Program-made: the position numbers and the translations under genes | The notes under the pieces: model-generated | What the model saw: only the letters and a program-made list of their open reading frames with translations | What the model was told of the DNA's origin: nothing | Databases searched by the model: none | Part shown: one piece after another, positions 63,752 through 64,000 of the stretch | Numbering within the stretch: position 1 is the stretch's first letter | Layout: each line of letters opens with the position of its first letter | Source: Clostridium aestuarii | GTDB lineage: Bacteria > Bacillota > Clostridia > Clostridiales > Clostridiaceae | DNA length: 64,000 bases | Direction: 5' to 3' | NCBI RefSeq assembly: GCF_026735135.1 | Contig: NZ_JAPQER010000001.1 | Location: forward strand, 131,500-195,499

Positions 63752-63778
63752 TAAGAAAAGTGCTACGCACTTTTCTTA
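63752..63778. terminator. Repeated hairpin, copy 3
   Basis: TAAGAAAAGTGC, loop TAC and its exact complement repeat the core of the hairpins at 33374 and 45442, with one loop change. It lies between the patatin-like gene end and the TauE start, and probably terminates the former. Confidence 0.65.
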
Positions 63779-63873
63779 GTTTACATGCTGTATCAGCAAG
63801 CTTATACTAGCAGTTAACAAAGTTATCAACAATTTTAAATTTTTATAATTTATTATAGAACAAAATCAGGAGC

Positions 63874-64000
63874 CTATTCAGCTTCTGTTCTGTATCTCAT
63901 TATATAATTTCGGAAATTCCATTTATGCAAGAATTGTTTTGCACTGACATATCCCGAATCAAAAAGCTTTTGGCTAGTTTCTTTTGTTATATCAAACTCA
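63874..64000 (-). CDS. C-terminal end of a patatin-like phospholipase (5' part outside window)
   Basis: One minus-strand frame is open from the right edge to a TAG at 63874-63876, giving 41 residues that include DITKETSQKLFDSGYVSAKQ and then FLHKWNFRNYIMRY. The pattern S-x-x-L-(F/I)-x-x-G-Y-x-x-A-x-x-F-L-x-x-W is common at the C-terminus of bacterial patatin-like proteins. No catalytic residue is inside the window, so the family call depends on this tail only. The hairpin at 63752 lies downstream. Confidence 0.5.
   Translation of the reverse strand, partial: EFDITKETSQKLFDSGYVSAKQFLHKWNFRNYIMRYRTEAE

Noticed and set aside
1..64000. tRNA or rRNA genes and CRISPR arrays
   Set aside because: No GGTTCGANTCC-type tRNA arm, no rRNA segment and no regularly spaced direct repeats were found by reading; a covariance-model scan would settle it.

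Overview
The window is low-GC, endospore-forming Firmicute DNA, most likely from Clostridium sensu stricto. The evidence is a very AT-rich base composition, strong AGGAGG-type ribosome binding sites with some GTG and TTG starts, an alpha/beta-type small acid-soluble spore protein, and family-level resemblance to the C. botulinum / C. sporogenes / C. tetani group. The species cannot be fixed from sequence reading alone. Nearly everything is chromosomal housekeeping or environmental-response DNA. No rRNA, tRNA, CRISPR array, prophage or insertion sequence was recognised.

Left part (1-7.1 kb, minus strand): an operon led by a cobalamin riboswitch with a terminator platform. It encodes a DUF4430 lipoprotein, a large cell-surface protein that joins an alpha-barrel (prenyltransferase/transcobalamin-like) region, a beta-rich region and a DUF4430 domain, and an ECF transporter (T, fused A, and S running off the left edge). 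This looks like a Gram-positive vitamin B12 capture-and-import system whose extracellular proteins share the architecture of animal intrinsic factor/transcobalamin. It is the most interesting locus in the window.

7.3-31.7 kb: a DUF4424-like secreted protein; adenine deaminase flanked by two decayed gene fragments (carbamoyltransferase tail, purine permease fragment); a class III CoA-transferase/racemase; a degenerate nucleotidyltransferase; a YdcF protein; a glucose PTS EIICBA with a GlcT-type RAT antiterminator/terminator; a chemoreceptor; a SulP transporter; a hydrolase; a PHP phosphoesterase with a two-component system upstream; a NosD-like beta-helix protein; a 2-hydroxyacid dehydrogenase; a half-helicase fused to a LexA-type autopeptidase; and a cation/proton antiporter.

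31.9-44.5 kb: an MscS channel, a LapA-like protein, an M20 amidohydrolase, then a tight eight-gene chemosensory operon: cheA-cheW-mcp-cheB-cheR-cheY-cheX followed by a REC-PAS-GGDEF-HD-GYP response regulator. The terminal gene suggests that the array controls cyclic di-GMP rather than, or besides, a flagellar motor.

44.7-53.1 kb (plus strand): histidinol phosphatase hisJ, then the complete histidine operon hisZGDCBHAFIE with a sigma-A promoter and an inverted repeat, but no T-box. 53.3-64 kb: a secreted glycine-rich protein, a spore protein, a small membrane peptide, a Fur-box-preceded ferric iron ABC transporter (fbpABC), a possible spore-coat-like protein, a PF04020-type membrane protein, a MASE3 hybrid-type sensor kinase, a second 2-hydroxyacid dehydrogenase, a TauE/SafE exporter and the tail of a patatin-like gene. 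Two families of small dispersed repeats are present: a MITE-like element with terminal inverted repeats, and a hairpin with the GAAAAGTGC arm in three copies.
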